64,000 nucleotides of DNA from Gammaproteobacteria bacterium (GTDB taxonomy: Bacteria > Pseudomonadota > Gammaproteobacteria > Xanthomonadales > Wenzhouxiangellaceae). Positions 1 through 10,103 of this stretch are shown piece after piece. A program made the position numbers and the translations under genes. Every line of letters starts with the position of its first letter. Position 1 is the stretch's first letter. The notes under the pieces were generated by a model. That model had not been told where the DNA came from, ran no database searches, and was given only the letters and a program-made list of their open reading frames with translations. The stretch is from assembly GCA_021772985.1 (NCBI GenBank), contig JAJFKX010000025.1, forward strand, positions 186,001-250,000. Direction: 5' to 3'.

Positions 1-205
1 GAGCAGGCAATAAACAACTGACCGGTTCTCTGGTCAGTGCTGTTATCCGATCAGTTGTTGCTGCAAGCCAGCTCAGTTCCGGCAGGTCCAAAGGAACGGC
101 AATTTTGATATTTTCTCTGTTGCTCTCACTGAGTTCCGCTGATCTGCTGGCGCCGGTTAAGACCAGCACCAGCAGGCTGATTATGACTCCGCAGCGGCGA
201 TCCAT
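1..205 (-). CDS. Exported protein of unknown function, 3' part missing
   Basis: An open frame begins at ATG 205 and stays open to the left edge (68 codons). The protein starts MDRRCGVIISLLVLVLTG and continues ASRSAELSESN, which reads as a Sec signal peptide of about 23 residues and predicts an exported protein. The start lies inside the last 25 bases of the upstream TPR gene in another frame, so the two genes are probably translationally coupled. No domain can be recognised in the visible part, so no function is proposed. The rest lies outside the window. Confidence 0.55.
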   Translation of the reverse strand, partial: MDRRCGVIISLLVLVLTGASRSAELSESNRENIKIAVPLDLPELSWLAATTDRITALTREPVSCLLPA

Positions 206-1101
206 TGACTCAGCTCGTCAATTTGCGCACACCCGAAATTGCACAATTTTTCCAATTTGGCCAGCTGTATCCTGGCTGCTGGAAAATCACCCTGTTCAAC
301 ATAATATTCACCAAGGTATTCATTGGCATTGAGATGATCTGGTGCCAGTTCAAGCGCCGCCCGATAGAAGTCAACGGCCCTTGTGGAATTGCCAGCCATG
401 CGATAAGCAAAGCCCAGATAGGTCAATACATCAGGGTGCGGTCCATAAACCATATGTGCGTCTTGCAATTGAGCAATTGCCTCCTGATAACGCCCAAGAT
501 TGATCAACCTGACTGCATCTAAGTATGCGAATTCCCCCGTTGCCTTTGAAAAATCAACATTCCCCGGTAACAGACCAACGTTGCTGTCTCCCTGATTTGC
601 CATGATGGTTGTAAGCTTATCGAATGCCTGTTGTAATTTCTCAGGGCAACTATCAGCACAAGCAATCACCATCTTCTGTAATTCTTCTAATTCCTCAGCA
701 GCATTTTCCGGCTTGTCTCGCTGGATATAAACCATGCCCAATTGAGCCCGGGCATCGTACAGTTCTTCATCATAACGGATCGCTTTTTTTAGTGAGTTAC
801 CGGCACTTTTCCATTTCTCAAGACCGATTTGTGAAAGACCCAGCACATAATGCGAGTTAGCATCCTTGCGAGCAACAGCCGTGACTCTTTTCATGCTGCG
901 TTCTGCAGCTTTAAAGTCTCCAGCAGAGTACTCATCAATGCCCTGGCGATAAATATCAGTGATATCAACACCTGGGTTATTAAAACTGGGTGCACTCGAT
1001 GCACTGCCGGTACTGCTGGCGTATGCCGGCGCCTCAAACAACAGCATGAAAAGCATAGTAAAAAATGCTGTTATAAGGCGAAAGGTATTCAGATTTGACA
1101 T
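181..1101 (-). CDS. Exported TPR-repeat protein
   Basis: The 306-residue protein has an N-terminal signal peptide (hydrophobic core about residues 9-27, ending near APAYAS). Two blocks of tetratricopeptide repeats follow, about residues 48-115 and 195-285, with typical A-x-x-x-L-G-x-x-Y spacing. It should be a periplasmic protein that mediates protein-protein contacts. Two CxxxC pairs, CADSC near residue 150 and CNFGC near residue 290, could form disulfides in the periplasm. The start is well supported: AGGAG lies six bases before ATG 1101. It overlaps the truncated exported protein downstream and is transcribed in the same direction as tamAB, about 200 bases after tamB ends. The partner and exact role are unknown. 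Confidence 0.75.
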   Translation of the reverse strand: MSNLNTFRLITAFFTMLFMLLFEAPAYASSTGSASSAPSFNNPGVDITDIYRQGIDEYSAGDFKAAERSMKRVTAVARKDANSHYVLGLSQIGLEKWKSAGNSLKKAIRYDEELYDARAQLGMVYIQRDKPENAAEELEELQKMVIACADSCPEKLQQAFDKLTTIMANQGDSNVGLLPGNVDFSKATGEFAYLDAVRLINLGRYQEAIAQLQDAHMVYGPHPDVLTYLGFAYRMAGNSTRAVDFYRAALELAPDHLNANEYLGEYYVEQGDFPAARIQLAKLEKLCNFGCAQIDELSQWIAAAES

Positions 1102-1303
1102 GTCCGTCTCCTGTTATTGCATTCGGATTTAAGCCTGGCGAATGTAATAGGATTAGTCTGACAGAAGACCAATATGTCCGGCTAATTAACGGACACCTAT
1201 TAAGCCTCCCATTACGCCTGTGCTCTATGCTACAACAAAATCACCTCAGGTAAGCCAAATGCCAGGATCTTTACCGTTTCCTGACAATATCCTTACTCTC
1301 TCA

Positions 1304-4300
1304 TTAACCATCCTTGCGCCAGTTTATATCCACCCCGGTATCACGTGAGCCGGATTCAACACTGACATTCCAATGCTCGGAAAACTCGTAGCGGGCATTA
1401 GCGGTATTACCATTATCAAATAAACCAAGCCCGTAACTGACAAACAATTTCGGGAACAAGTAAATTCCCAGGTTCAATGCTCCTTGACCATTAGCATGAT
1501 CAAAGTTACTCCCGGTGGCAATATAGGCGAGAGCACTTTCCTCATTGGTCGCTGGACTGGTATATACACGCACAGTTGGCCCCTGTGCCAGGCCTGTTAC
1601 CGCTACACCGGCTTGCTCAACTTGTGGATCACCAAAAATTTTGCGCACCGCGCGAATATCCAGACGTGGATTATCTGCCGGGGCATCTTTATATACTATG
1701 CGGCTATCTTCCAAGGTGAGGTTTTGGCCAAAAAACTGCACCCTGCCATCCTGCAAAGTTATTTCTCCATCAACTTCCGGCATTGACTGATTATCCCAAA
1801 TCAAATCAAGCGTGCCGGTAAGATGAGTTTCGACAATATCCGCATCAATGGCCACTTCATCACCCAAGGTCAAGCTTAACTGACCGGTTATCGGTACTGG
1901 TTCGAGCTCCTGTTGCTCGGGTTTGCTGATACCAACCATTACCACATCTTCAGATTCCGTCACTCGGCTTGTACTGCCTTTCGGCGGCTTGATCATGGCA
2001 CTAGGAATCTGTAACTCACCGTTAATCTGATAACCTTGGGGCGATGCATTTAATTTCAGATTTGGACTGACCTTTACTTTGATAGCTTCACTATCAAACA
2101 ATTGCAATTGCTCTCCGGAAATGGTCAGCTCAGCCATTCGGGTACCTGGGTGCAGGCTACCCTTCAGCTCTGCGTGTCCCTGGCCTGCTGAAAATCCACC
2201 ACTTAGCTCAAGCATCTCTCCCGGTTTGCTTTGGCCAGCCAGCTGCAGATTTTTAAGTTGCAGGCCGAGTGGCTGATAATGGATTTCACTGTTCTGTAAA
2301 TTGATATCCAGTGCTATCAATGGCTGTCGAACTGGCCCGCTAAGCGTTGCAAGCAGGTGTAATTCTCCAGCAATGCGATCCAGCTCGGGCAGCGGTTTTT
2401 GCAGCCAATCCAGCTTAGGCATGTCCAGTATGATAGTGCCGCTGAGCTGTTGCTCGCTGGCGTCCATTGGTCCATAGCGGATATCACCCTTTATGGTGTT
2501 GCTGTTTTCAACAGTTAGTTGTAACCGAGTGTGCAGTTGCTGATCTTGCTCCAATAATAGTGACAAATTCCCACCATTCAGTTGTAATGGTGGGGTATCA
2601 CTATCCAGAAAACGGATCTCACCAGTACTTAATTGCAGTTCCCCTTCAAGCCGTTCCAGCTGCTCAGACCAACCAGCCTGTATATTTCCGGACAATAAAT
2701 GATCACTGCGCAAGCCGGTTTGCAGCCACGCTTCAGCCAGCTCCAGTGGCAAATCATGTAAATTCATTGATGCCTGGTTTACATCTTGCTGTTGGTAATC
2801 AACACATAAGCCAGGATGATTGTTGTTCCTGCCGTTCGGGCCATCCAAGCATAACTGCTGCAGTGAAATGTCATTTGCAGCAACATTCAGGATCGCAGGC
2901 TGCCTCAACAACCAAGGCCCGGTAAGTTGATTATCTATGCTCAGCTGTTCCACGCTACCATGCCAACTGCCGGGCAATGGCCATTGATCCCAATTGCCTG
3001 CCAAACGTAAATCAAGCTTGGCTTCAGGATGGCTGGCGTGTAGTTCTAATTGTTGTTGCTTATCATCTGAAGTCAGTTGACCGGTCAGCAATGTGATTGG
3101 TGCCTGATCTGGTAGCCGCAGATTGTTGATCGACAGGCTCATGTCGGCAATCAATTCATCGGCAATGCCGGATACTTCACCATTCAATGCCAATGTTTCC
3201 ACTCGTATGTCTGACCACGACAGCTGCGTACCGCTGAGATCGACCCTTAATGCTATGTTTTCAGATGACAGTGCTGCGCCGTTGATCGACTTCCCATTAA
3301 TATTGGCTTGCAATGCGCCACTTGCATTGGGTAGCAAATTACGCAGTTCTGGAATAGAAATATCCGCTTGTAAGGCTTGCTCACTGCCCTGTAAATCCAG
3401 TTGTGCATCGCCCGAACGTATCTGCAAGCCGTCAGTACGCAGATTACCGTCAACATATTGCAGCTGACCATTGCCGCTGACTGGTTGCCCACGCAAACTG
3501 CCCGCCAGCTGTTGGATATTCAGCACCGCATTAAGCTGGTCTTTAGTTTGGCTGCCATTGCTGGTGGCCTGCAGATTAATAACCCCCGGGAAATCCGGCC
3601 AATGCAAGCCAGGATTGATCTGTTCAGCTGTGATACCGACATCCCAATCCAGTCCAGTATGCCAACCAAGCTGACCATTGATCATCATTTGCCCAGCCAG
3701 GGTCTGCAATACCAGTTCTTGAAGCTTAAATTCGGTTTCCCCCAGACGACCATTCAGCGCCAACCCTGCGCTTGGAATATCCTTTCCGGCAAGCTCGGTG
3801 TTCAAGGTCACAGCCAGATCCGTTAATGTTCCATTGGCCTGCAGTTGACCCTGTCTGCTAGTGAATTGTGCACTGCTACCGCTTTGTGGGGGCCAACTGA
3901 GCTGTTGCCAGCTAATCAACGTATCCAGTTGCTGGTCTTGCAGTGAATAATCACCTTTGCCGTTGATCCGCCAATCGGTCCCGGGTACCCGCAAGTTAAA
4001 TTTATCCAGGGTCATCAACCGATCAGCCAGGTGCGCTTCCAAGGTGCCTGATACTCCGGGTAAACCAGCCAATTCCGGTTGCGTTAAGTCTGGCTTAATA
4101 TCCTGCAGTTGTATCGCAAGCCGGGCATTTGTCGTTTCTGATTGCAACCTATATTCACCTGACCCGCTAATCCTGCCCTGCAGTACCGGGCCCGAGAATT
4201 GCTCCACGATCAACTGTTCCAGATCACCAGCTACCGTTACTCGCCACTCTCCTCGGATGGCTTCAGGATAGCTGAGTACAGCATTGAGTTGAGTGTTGTG

Positions 4301-5182
4301 ATCATTCAGTTCACCGCTACTGGTTAGCAGCAGATCACTGATCGCCAGGTTGGCCGCATCGCTGTCACCAGCTGGCCAGAGCAATTCCGAATCTAAGTTA
4401 TGTAACGATAACTGCCAGGTTGGATTACTCAGTAAGTTTTGCAGGGTCGCTTCAAGCCCAACCGATAATATGCCGCTGGTACTTGCCTGAAGAGTTAATT
4501 CCTGCAATGAACCCTGGCTGTGCATGTCGGCCGTTAAGCCCTGTAATTCGGGCACCCACACAGAATCTTGATGGTCCAGCATCAGCTTCAAATTATGTCG
4601 GAATGGCAGCTCCAGCTCTGAATCACCACTGACATGTATGCTCGTTCCACCCGCATTGATAAGCAATTGTTGCAAATCAAGTCGTTCAAAATAACTCAGC
4701 TTAGCCTGCACGCTGTCAATTAAAATGGGCTGCGTATCAGAACCAGTCGTTAACGAGACCTGGTTTATTTGCAAATTCTCAAGCTGTACAGCAATCGGGC
4801 TGGTCAGCTTAGGGATAACAGATGATTGCTTGGTTTCAGGATTATCGGGCGATTCACTCAGTTGCAGATTAACATTATTGATCTGTAACCGGCGGATCTG
4901 CAGGTCCGGCCAGGGCAGCAGATTCAACTTAACCGCGAGTTGTAACTGTTGCACATCAATTGCAATTCCAGGTGTTTGATAACTGATATCGCTCAACCTC
5001 AAACTATCACCCAGAGTACCCTGGTGGCTGCCAATGGTGAGTCCTGCTACCCTCGCCTGGCTTAATGCAAAGTTGGTCCCGGATTCAGTTCCCAACACCC
5101 ACCAACGCAATATCGGCACCGCTAATACCGCCAACAGCAGCAAACCAACAAAGCTATATACAAAGCGCTTCATCCACAGCAT
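1304..5182 (-). CDS. tamB: TamB, translocation and assembly module inner-membrane subunit
   Basis: The 1292-residue protein has a single N-terminal membrane anchor (about residues 5-30, FVYSFVGLLLLAVLAVPIL). A very long region rich in short beta strands follows, and the family C-terminal domain (DUF490) occupies roughly the last 300 residues, with the closing stretch NWRKDG. TamB spans the periplasm as a beta-taco and works with TamA in outer-membrane protein insertion and, in related AsmA-like proteins, phospholipid transport. Length is typical (E. coli TamB is about 1260 residues). It starts three bases after the tamA stop, with GGAGGG inside the tamA end as ribosome site, so the two genes form one operon. 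ATG 5173 (MKRF) is an alternative start. Confidence 0.92.
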   Translation of the reverse strand: MLWMKRFVYSFVGLLLLAVLAVPILRWWVLGTESGTNFALSQARVAGLTIGSHQGTLGDSLRLSDISYQTPGIAIDVQQLQLAVKLNLLPWPDLQIRRLQINNVNLQLSESPDNPETKQSSVIPKLTSPIAVQLENLQINQVSLTTGSDTQPILIDSVQAKLSYFERLDLQQLLINAGGTSIHVSGDSELELPFRHNLKLMLDHQDSVWVPELQGLTADMHSQGSLQELTLQASTSGILSVGLEATLQNLLSNPTWQLSLHNLDSELLWPAGDSDAANLAISDLLLTSSGELNDHNTQLNAVLSYPEAIRGEWRVTVAGDLEQLIVEQFSGPVLQGRISGSGEYRLQSETTNARLAIQLQDIKPDLTQPELAGLPGVSGTLEAHLADRLMTLDKFNLRVPGTDWRINGKGDYSLQDQQLDTLISWQQLSWPPQSGSSAQFTSRQGQLQANGTLTDLAVTLNTELAGKDIPSAGLALNGRLGETEFKLQELVLQTLAGQMMINGQLGWHTGLDWDVGITAEQINPGLHWPDFPGVINLQATSNGSQTKDQLNAVLNIQQLAGSLRGQPVSGNGQLQYVDGNLRTDGLQIRSGDAQLDLQGSEQALQADISIPELRNLLPNASGALQANINGKSINGAALSSENIALRVDLSGTQLSWSDIRVETLALNGEVSGIADELIADMSLSINNLRLPDQAPITLLTGQLTSDDKQQQLELHASHPEAKLDLRLAGNWDQWPLPGSWHGSVEQLSIDNQLTGPWLLRQPAILNVAANDISLQQLCLDGPNGRNNNHPGLCVDYQQQDVNQASMNLHDLPLELAEAWLQTGLRSDHLLSGNIQAGWSEQLERLEGELQLSTGEIRFLDSDTPPLQLNGGNLSLLLEQDQQLHTRLQLTVENSNTIKGDIRYGPMDASEQQLSGTIILDMPKLDWLQKPLPELDRIAGELHLLATLSGPVRQPLIALDINLQNSEIHYQPLGLQLKNLQLAGQSKPGEMLELSGGFSAGQGHAELKGSLHPGTRMAELTISGEQLQLFDSEAIKVKVSPNLKLNASPQGYQINGELQIPSAMIKPPKGSTSRVTESEDVVMVGISKPEQQELEPVPITGQLSLTLGDEVAIDADIVETHLTGTLDLIWDNQSMPEVDGEITLQDGRVQFFGQNLTLEDSRIVYKDAPADNPRLDIRAVRKIFGDPQVEQAGVAVTGLAQGPTVRVYTSPATNEESALAYIATGSNFDHANGQGALNLGIYLFPKLFVSYGLGLFDNGNTANARYEFSEHWNVSVESGSRDTGVDINWRKDG

Positions 5183-5185
5183 TAA

Positions 5186-7156
5186 TCAGGGCCCTCCCAG
5201 AAATGGCAGCGAACCGAAGGTGAATATCGGCGAACCGATGGTCAGATGCAAGCGGATCGGGCTACCTGTGTCGTTCAGGGCGCTGGCGATATCCAGCCGA
5301 ATCGGGCCAACCAGAGTATAAAACCGCACACCTAAACCCACACCCAGGCGCAAATTAGGATCTCCGAAATCATTGAAAGCATTGCCTGCATCAGTAAATG
5401 CCGCCAGTGACCAGTTTTCCCCAACCCGGTGCTCATATTCAACTTTGGCGGTCAACAAATGATTTGAACCGTTGCGGTTGTTGCTCAGACTTTCGAAACC
5501 ATAACCACGGATACTGCGATCGCCTCCAGCCTGAAAGCGGTAGCGTTCCGGTAAATCCGTCAACGAAAAATCCAAACTCTGATTACCGAGCATTAAGTCC
5601 AGGTTGGTGGTGCCCGCTTCGGTATAGCCAAGTTCTCCGGATAACAAAACTTTGGAACGTTCATTCAATAAAATTTGGTGATTAAGGCCAAAGTAACCCT
5701 GTATGAAACTGGTATCAGAAGCGATACCTTTGAGCGCACCCAGGACTCGCAAATGCCCCCGCGTTCCATGAATACCAAAGCCACTGCCTCGAATTTTTTG
5801 TAGGTCAAATGATACTCCAGCAGTAACCACTTGTTGATCGGTTTGCAACAGAGGAACCAGGCTGGGGTTAGCCTCCAGCAAAGCCTGCTGCTCCGGTAGC
5901 GGGTTGCTGCTTTCGGCATCATAGTTTTCATTCAGAAAACTAAGGAAATACCGTCGCTCAAGTATCCAGCCCTCCCGTGCTACCTGCTGTCCAATTCGGG
6001 ATTGATTAATCAAACCAAAAGTCCCCAATTGACTGATCCGATTGCCATCCAACCTTGGAAAGATATCATCACCGCTGTCGGTGTCTTCAAATTCAAAATC
6101 ATCATCCTGACTTTGCAGGCTGGCAGAAGCAAAATAATAATCACCAGGGCTGTTGCCACGTGGTCGTAGATAGTCTGAACGCAGAAAAAATTCCTGATCG
6201 GTCTGCTGCGCACCAAAACCAAATGACAGGCTGTCGCCATGACTGTTTAATCGGTAAATATCCCAACCCGCCTGAAATCTGGGCCCCGTGTCGGTGCCGA
6301 AACCGACCCCTGCAGTGTAAGTATTACGCTTGCGCATCTTCAAGCTAACCACCAAATCAATCACCGGTGGTGAATGCTCAGCATTAACACTCTCAGTAAT
6401 ATCCACGGTGCTGAAATAACCACTGGCCGCCAGCTCACCACGCAACTGGTCCACCAAACTGGCTTGATAATCATCACCGGTCTGAAAGCGTGGAAACCGC
6501 TGCAATACCTGGGGCTGTAATGGCACTTCGCCATAAGTTATCCGACCGAATTCTGCGCGTTCAGCGGTATCGAAATGCAGTTGGATATCGGCATGATTAA
6601 TTGCCGTATCCACGCGGATTTCGCTACTGGTATAACGGCCGTTGACATATCCCAGTGCCCTTGCCAATCGGGGCAACACTGCTTTGGCTTGATCGTAGTC
6701 TGGCTGCAACAACACTGCCCCGGCAGGTAATGGCCATTCAGCAAGCCAGTCTTGCAACTTTTTTTGCTGCTTACCCGGACCGATTAGTATGATATCTGAC
6801 GTAGCTACTGTCAGCGCAGTCCCTGGCTCTATCTGCAGTTGTAATTGCCAATTCTCCTCTATCGATTCTGGCTCTATGATAAGCACATCAATCTGTGGCT
6901 GATAATAACCAAACGGTTTCAAAGCATCAGCTGCCTGCTCACGGATATTCTGTTGCAGAGAACGTAATCGCCAGGCCGACACCTGATCACTGGCTTTCAA
7001 TCTTAGTAATGCCGGCGAGCTGGCCACATTATCACGCAGCTTATCGGTAACTCCATCAATACTGATATCCACACCCGCCGCCAGCACTGTCCCTGATTGC
7101 AATAAGCAGCATATTGCCAGTCGTTTGAGAAATATTGTGCTCAATGAAGTGGACAA
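5186..7156 (-). CDS. tamA: TamA, Omp85-family outer-membrane assembly protein
   Basis: The 656-residue protein has a signal peptide ending near VLAAG, N-terminal POTRA domains (about residues 25-270) and a C-terminal 16-strand barrel of the BamA/Omp85 family. Family marks include the RGYGFESLS stretch (the RGY/F motif of the L6 loop) and a barrel end with a terminal region rich in Phe and Gly. TamA is the outer-membrane half of the translocation and assembly module. It sits directly upstream of tamB with only three bases between them, which confirms the pairing. The protein is somewhat longer than E. coli TamA (577). No ATG is available near the signal peptide. TTG 7156 is used here, but AAGG lies only one base before it, so TTG 7144 is also possible. 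Confidence 0.92.
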   Translation of the reverse strand: MSTSLSTIFLKRLAICCLLQSGTVLAAGVDISIDGVTDKLRDNVASSPALLRLKASDQVSAWRLRSLQQNIREQAADALKPFGYYQPQIDVLIIEPESIEENWQLQLQIEPGTALTVATSDIILIGPGKQQKKLQDWLAEWPLPAGAVLLQPDYDQAKAVLPRLARALGYVNGRYTSSEIRVDTAINHADIQLHFDTAERAEFGRITYGEVPLQPQVLQRFPRFQTGDDYQASLVDQLRGELAASGYFSTVDITESVNAEHSPPVIDLVVSLKMRKRNTYTAGVGFGTDTGPRFQAGWDIYRLNSHGDSLSFGFGAQQTDQEFFLRSDYLRPRGNSPGDYYFASASLQSQDDDFEFEDTDSGDDIFPRLDGNRISQLGTFGLINQSRIGQQVAREGWILERRYFLSFLNENYDAESSNPLPEQQALLEANPSLVPLLQTDQQVVTAGVSFDLQKIRGSGFGIHGTRGHLRVLGALKGIASDTSFIQGYFGLNHQILLNERSKVLLSGELGYTEAGTTNLDLMLGNQSLDFSLTDLPERYRFQAGGDRSIRGYGFESLSNNRNGSNHLLTAKVEYEHRVGENWSLAAFTDAGNAFNDFGDPNLRLGVGLGVRFYTLVGPIRLDIASALNDTGSPIRLHLTIGSPIFTFGSLPFLGGP

Positions 7157-7310
7157 ACCTTAAATTATTGTTGGTTGAGACAAGTATAGACAAGCCTTGT
7201 TAATAAACCGATCGATTTTTATTGCAAGCGGTGTCTATATACCCAACTATTGACCGTGTTTAAGACATTCTACGTACATGCATTTGCCAGGTTGTCCAAC
7301 TTTTACCTGC

Positions 7311-7345
7311 CCAAAAACAAACCCCGGTAAATACCGGGGTTTGTT
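7311..7345 (-). terminator. Intrinsic terminator after the PKD-domain gene
   Basis: A 14-base-pair perfect stem (7316-7329 with 7332-7345, two-base loop) contains CCCCGG. Read on the minus strand it is followed by a T run (TTTTT). It lies about 30 bases past the stop of the gene ending at 7374 and separates it from tamA. Confidence 0.85.
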
Positions 7346-7373
7346 ATTTTAGCTATTCGAAAATAATAGCTGA

Positions 7374-9443
7374 TTACAAAGTTACCGTATCAGTATTGGA
7401 ACAAACAGTTGTCGAATTTTGTTCACAGATCTGATATGTCCAGGTACCTGAACCTGGCCGATCTCTATAAGAACCATCATTTCGAGTTCTTCTAAGGAAG
7501 CTACCATTACGGTATATATCCACTCGTGTTCCATTGGCGCCACTCCATGTCAAAATCACACGTGTTGAACCAGAAGGTTGTGCACTTAGAGTGATATTAC
7601 TGGGTGCGGTTACTGTCACGTTTTGTGACTGGTTGTCGGTAGCACCGCCATCATCAGTAACGGTCAAAGTGACATTAAATGTTCCGGAACCACCATAGGT
7701 ATGATTAGTGGTTACACCACTGCCGGTACCGCCATCACCAAAGGCCCATGCATAACTGACAATGGTGCCATCGCTGTCGCTGCTGCCACTGCCGTCAAAG
7801 CTACACGCTAGATCAGTACAATTGAAGGTAAAACTGGCAGTAGGTGGCTGATTACCCGGTCCACCAGCATCACGTTCGAACTGTACAAAACGAGAATCTG
7901 GTTGAGTCGGGCTGGTGAACGCAAAACAACTTGCAACCCATTGATCTGGATCACCCGGGAATTCACGGGCAGTCAGATAATCACCAGTGCGGTCATTATT
8001 CGGTCCGTTAACACCCTGAATCACCGATACGTAGTCCAGCGGCGCAAATACATTGCCATTGCTGGCATCGGAAACATACGCCAGACATTCCAATGCCTGG
8101 GTACCACCCGCAGCCATAATGGTGCCACCCACATCGCCATTGCCGCTGGCTGCAGCTGATGGATAAATGTAGGCAAAATCATTGCTGAAGATATCCTGAT
8201 CATCAATATGACTCAGGTTGCTGGTGGCATCAAAACGCGATACCCGGGTATACGGGTAGCTGAAAGTGCCGTCTTGTGAGGGAACCCACATAAATCCGAC
8301 CACACCGTTGGCAGCATAACCGCCCAAAATCCGGCTATCCAGGAAGTCACATGGGTTAAAACCACCAGGATCAGTACATACCCGGTTATTGTTGGTCCAG
8401 GAAGCAACCGAGCGATCTACTGAACTTGGTGATGACTGGCCGGTAGCCCAGGACCAGATACGTACCGTTGACAGCGATACATGATCGGCAAAATACATCG
8501 GATCGGTGGCACCATGGGCAAAACGGAAGCTGCCAAAGCTGGTTTCAGTATGCAACTGGGCATTAACCGTGCCGGCACATGCGGCCAGTTCAGTCAGCGG
8601 AAAACGTATCACCGCAGCCCCTTCAAAAGTGAAGCTTTGACCCTGCGGCCTGAAAGAATTGGTGGATAAATACAAAAACTGACTGCCTATCGCCAGGTCA
8701 GGAAAATCCAGCAACGCATTGCTGGTAAAACCGATTGACCCCGGAGTTACATCAAAAAAGCATTCAAAACTGCCATCGGCATTTTGATCCACATTGATCC
8801 GCTGGGCATTGCCGTTGGCATCGGATATGTATTGTTGCTGCATGAACAGGGTATCGTTGACCGCATCATATTCAGCCTGCTGATCACAACAAAAACCACC
8901 ATTTACTGGTGGGAACGGGCCGGTAAAAGGATCCAGATGGGTAAATGTATCACCACTATTGGATGAGCGGGCTGCAAACCAGTTTGAGGTGTACAGCACC
9001 TGACTGGTTGAAGCTGCCACACTGGGCTCACCAACAACCGAGGAGAAACCGTTTGGCACTACTGGCGTCACCGAGGTATTGCGAATCAGAGTGATATTGC
9101 TGGGTGCACGGATCGCCGGGTTTGATTCAACACCATTCTTACTGATGCTAAATGGATCAGCCGGCGTGGGATCCGGCATCGGCCGCCGTTCCGGATGATG
9201 GTCGCTGTAATCAACCCGGTTTTTCAGAAACTCCAATTGACTTCTGGCGTACGCCTGTTTTTCCTCTTCGGTCGTCCATGGTACTGCTCCGGGTTTACCT
9301 CTGGGAACGGCAACAGTGCCACTGCGTTGAATGCCGAATTGTTTCAGCTCCTGTTGTTCCGGTGGCTTATCTTGAGCGATGGCGGTGATAGAAATAATCG
9401 CCAGGCAAAGAATCAGCCAGCTCATTAATTTGTAGATTTTCAT
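7374..9443 (-). CDS. Secreted PKD-domain protein with fibronectin-like C-terminus
   Basis: The 689-residue protein has a signal peptide (about residues 1-23, ending AIAQ). A roughly 450-residue region follows that looks like a repeated-blade or sialidase-type propeller, rich in Asp/Gly/Asn with phrases such as YTSNWFAARSSNSGDTF. Residues about 530-615 form a PKD domain, with PPTASFTF, SDSDGTIVSYAWAFGDG and the closing FNVTLTVTDDGG. The last 75 residues resemble a fibronectin type III fold. PKD and FN3 modules usually mediate extracellular protein or carbohydrate contacts. AAGGAGGT sits just before ATG 9443. No catalytic motif is visible, so enzyme activity cannot be assigned. The gene is monocistronic, with its own terminator. 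Confidence 0.75.
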   Translation of the reverse strand: MKIYKLMSWLILCLAIISITAIAQDKPPEQQELKQFGIQRSGTVAVPRGKPGAVPWTTEEEKQAYARSQLEFLKNRVDYSDHHPERRPMPDPTPADPFSISKNGVESNPAIRAPSNITLIRNTSVTPVVPNGFSSVVGEPSVAASTSQVLYTSNWFAARSSNSGDTFTHLDPFTGPFPPVNGGFCCDQQAEYDAVNDTLFMQQQYISDANGNAQRINVDQNADGSFECFFDVTPGSIGFTSNALLDFPDLAIGSQFLYLSTNSFRPQGQSFTFEGAAVIRFPLTELAACAGTVNAQLHTETSFGSFRFAHGATDPMYFADHVSLSTVRIWSWATGQSSPSSVDRSVASWTNNNRVCTDPGGFNPCDFLDSRILGGYAANGVVGFMWVPSQDGTFSYPYTRVSRFDATSNLSHIDDQDIFSNDFAYIYPSAAASGNGDVGGTIMAAGGTQALECLAYVSDASNGNVFAPLDYVSVIQGVNGPNNDRTGDYLTAREFPGDPDQWVASCFAFTSPTQPDSRFVQFERDAGGPGNQPPTASFTFNCTDLACSFDGSGSSDSDGTIVSYAWAFGDGGTGSGVTTNHTYGGSGTFNVTLTVTDDGGATDNQSQNVTVTAPSNITLSAQPSGSTRVILTWSGANGTRVDIYRNGSFLRRTRNDGSYRDRPGSGTWTYQICEQNSTTVCSNTDTVTL

Positions 9444-10103
9444 TGTTGGACCTCCTTGATCCAGATTACAAAATACGGGCCGAATGAGAATTCGCCCGGC
9501 CCCTTTCCAGTGCTAAAGTCTTCCTTTCACTTTAGACGCCTTGCGCGCACATAATACGTGTATTACTGTGATTAAAGCATCGGTAGCCATTTTGACTTAA
9601 CCCGGAGACACCAGCACTCTACCGGCCAGATCCAACCCTTATAAAATCATCGATGGGTCAAATCGACCTGTAACCCTCTATTTAAATCATGCAAACATAA
9701 AACCAACTGGCAGCCTGTTGGCCATGGCCGGTTTAATATAACCAACCTAATATAGGATCATATACGCTCATCAGACATCCAAATCGGCCAGGTTGTAGCT
9801 GTTCTCAGACCAGTGATAGACAGCAGGAGCTACTCGGCAACACCAATGAGTTCCACTTTTACATGAATTATTTATATCTATTTAGCATACTCTATATCAA
9901 AAATCCCCGTACTTTGGCAAGGACTTTATTACCGCACCGTACATCAGACAGTCTCTGCTATTTGATTACACGACGGATATCACTTAATCAGATTTGTTAT
10001 TCATTCCCATACTGACATCATCAATCACAACTTCACTGATCAATAACAAAAAGGCCCACCTGCAAATTAATGCAGGCGGGCCAGTTAACCAACGATATGG
10101 TCG
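9444..10103. other. 660-base intergenic region with two inverted repeats
   Basis: No gene is visible between the PKD-domain gene and the haloperoxidase gene, both transcribed leftward. Two inverted repeats lie in the leader of the PKD gene: CTAAAGT at 9513-9519 with ACTTTAG at 9529-9535, and TAATAC-GT-GTATTA at 9552-9565. The second has the symmetry of a transcription factor site. The right end carries the haloperoxidase terminator. The middle part is AT-rich and shows nothing else I can name. Confidence 0.5.
10047..10082 (-). terminator. Intrinsic terminator after the haloperoxidase gene
   Basis: A 12-base-pair stem (10053-10064 with 10071-10082, one G-U pair, six-base loop) is followed on the minus strand by TTTTTGTTATT. 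It lies about 20 bases beyond the stop of the gene that ends at 10104. Confidence 0.85.

Noticed and set aside
9513-9535. Riboswitch in the leader of the PKD-domain gene
   Set aside because: The CTAAAGT/ACTTTAG hairpin is single and simple, with no conserved aptamer pattern that I recognise.
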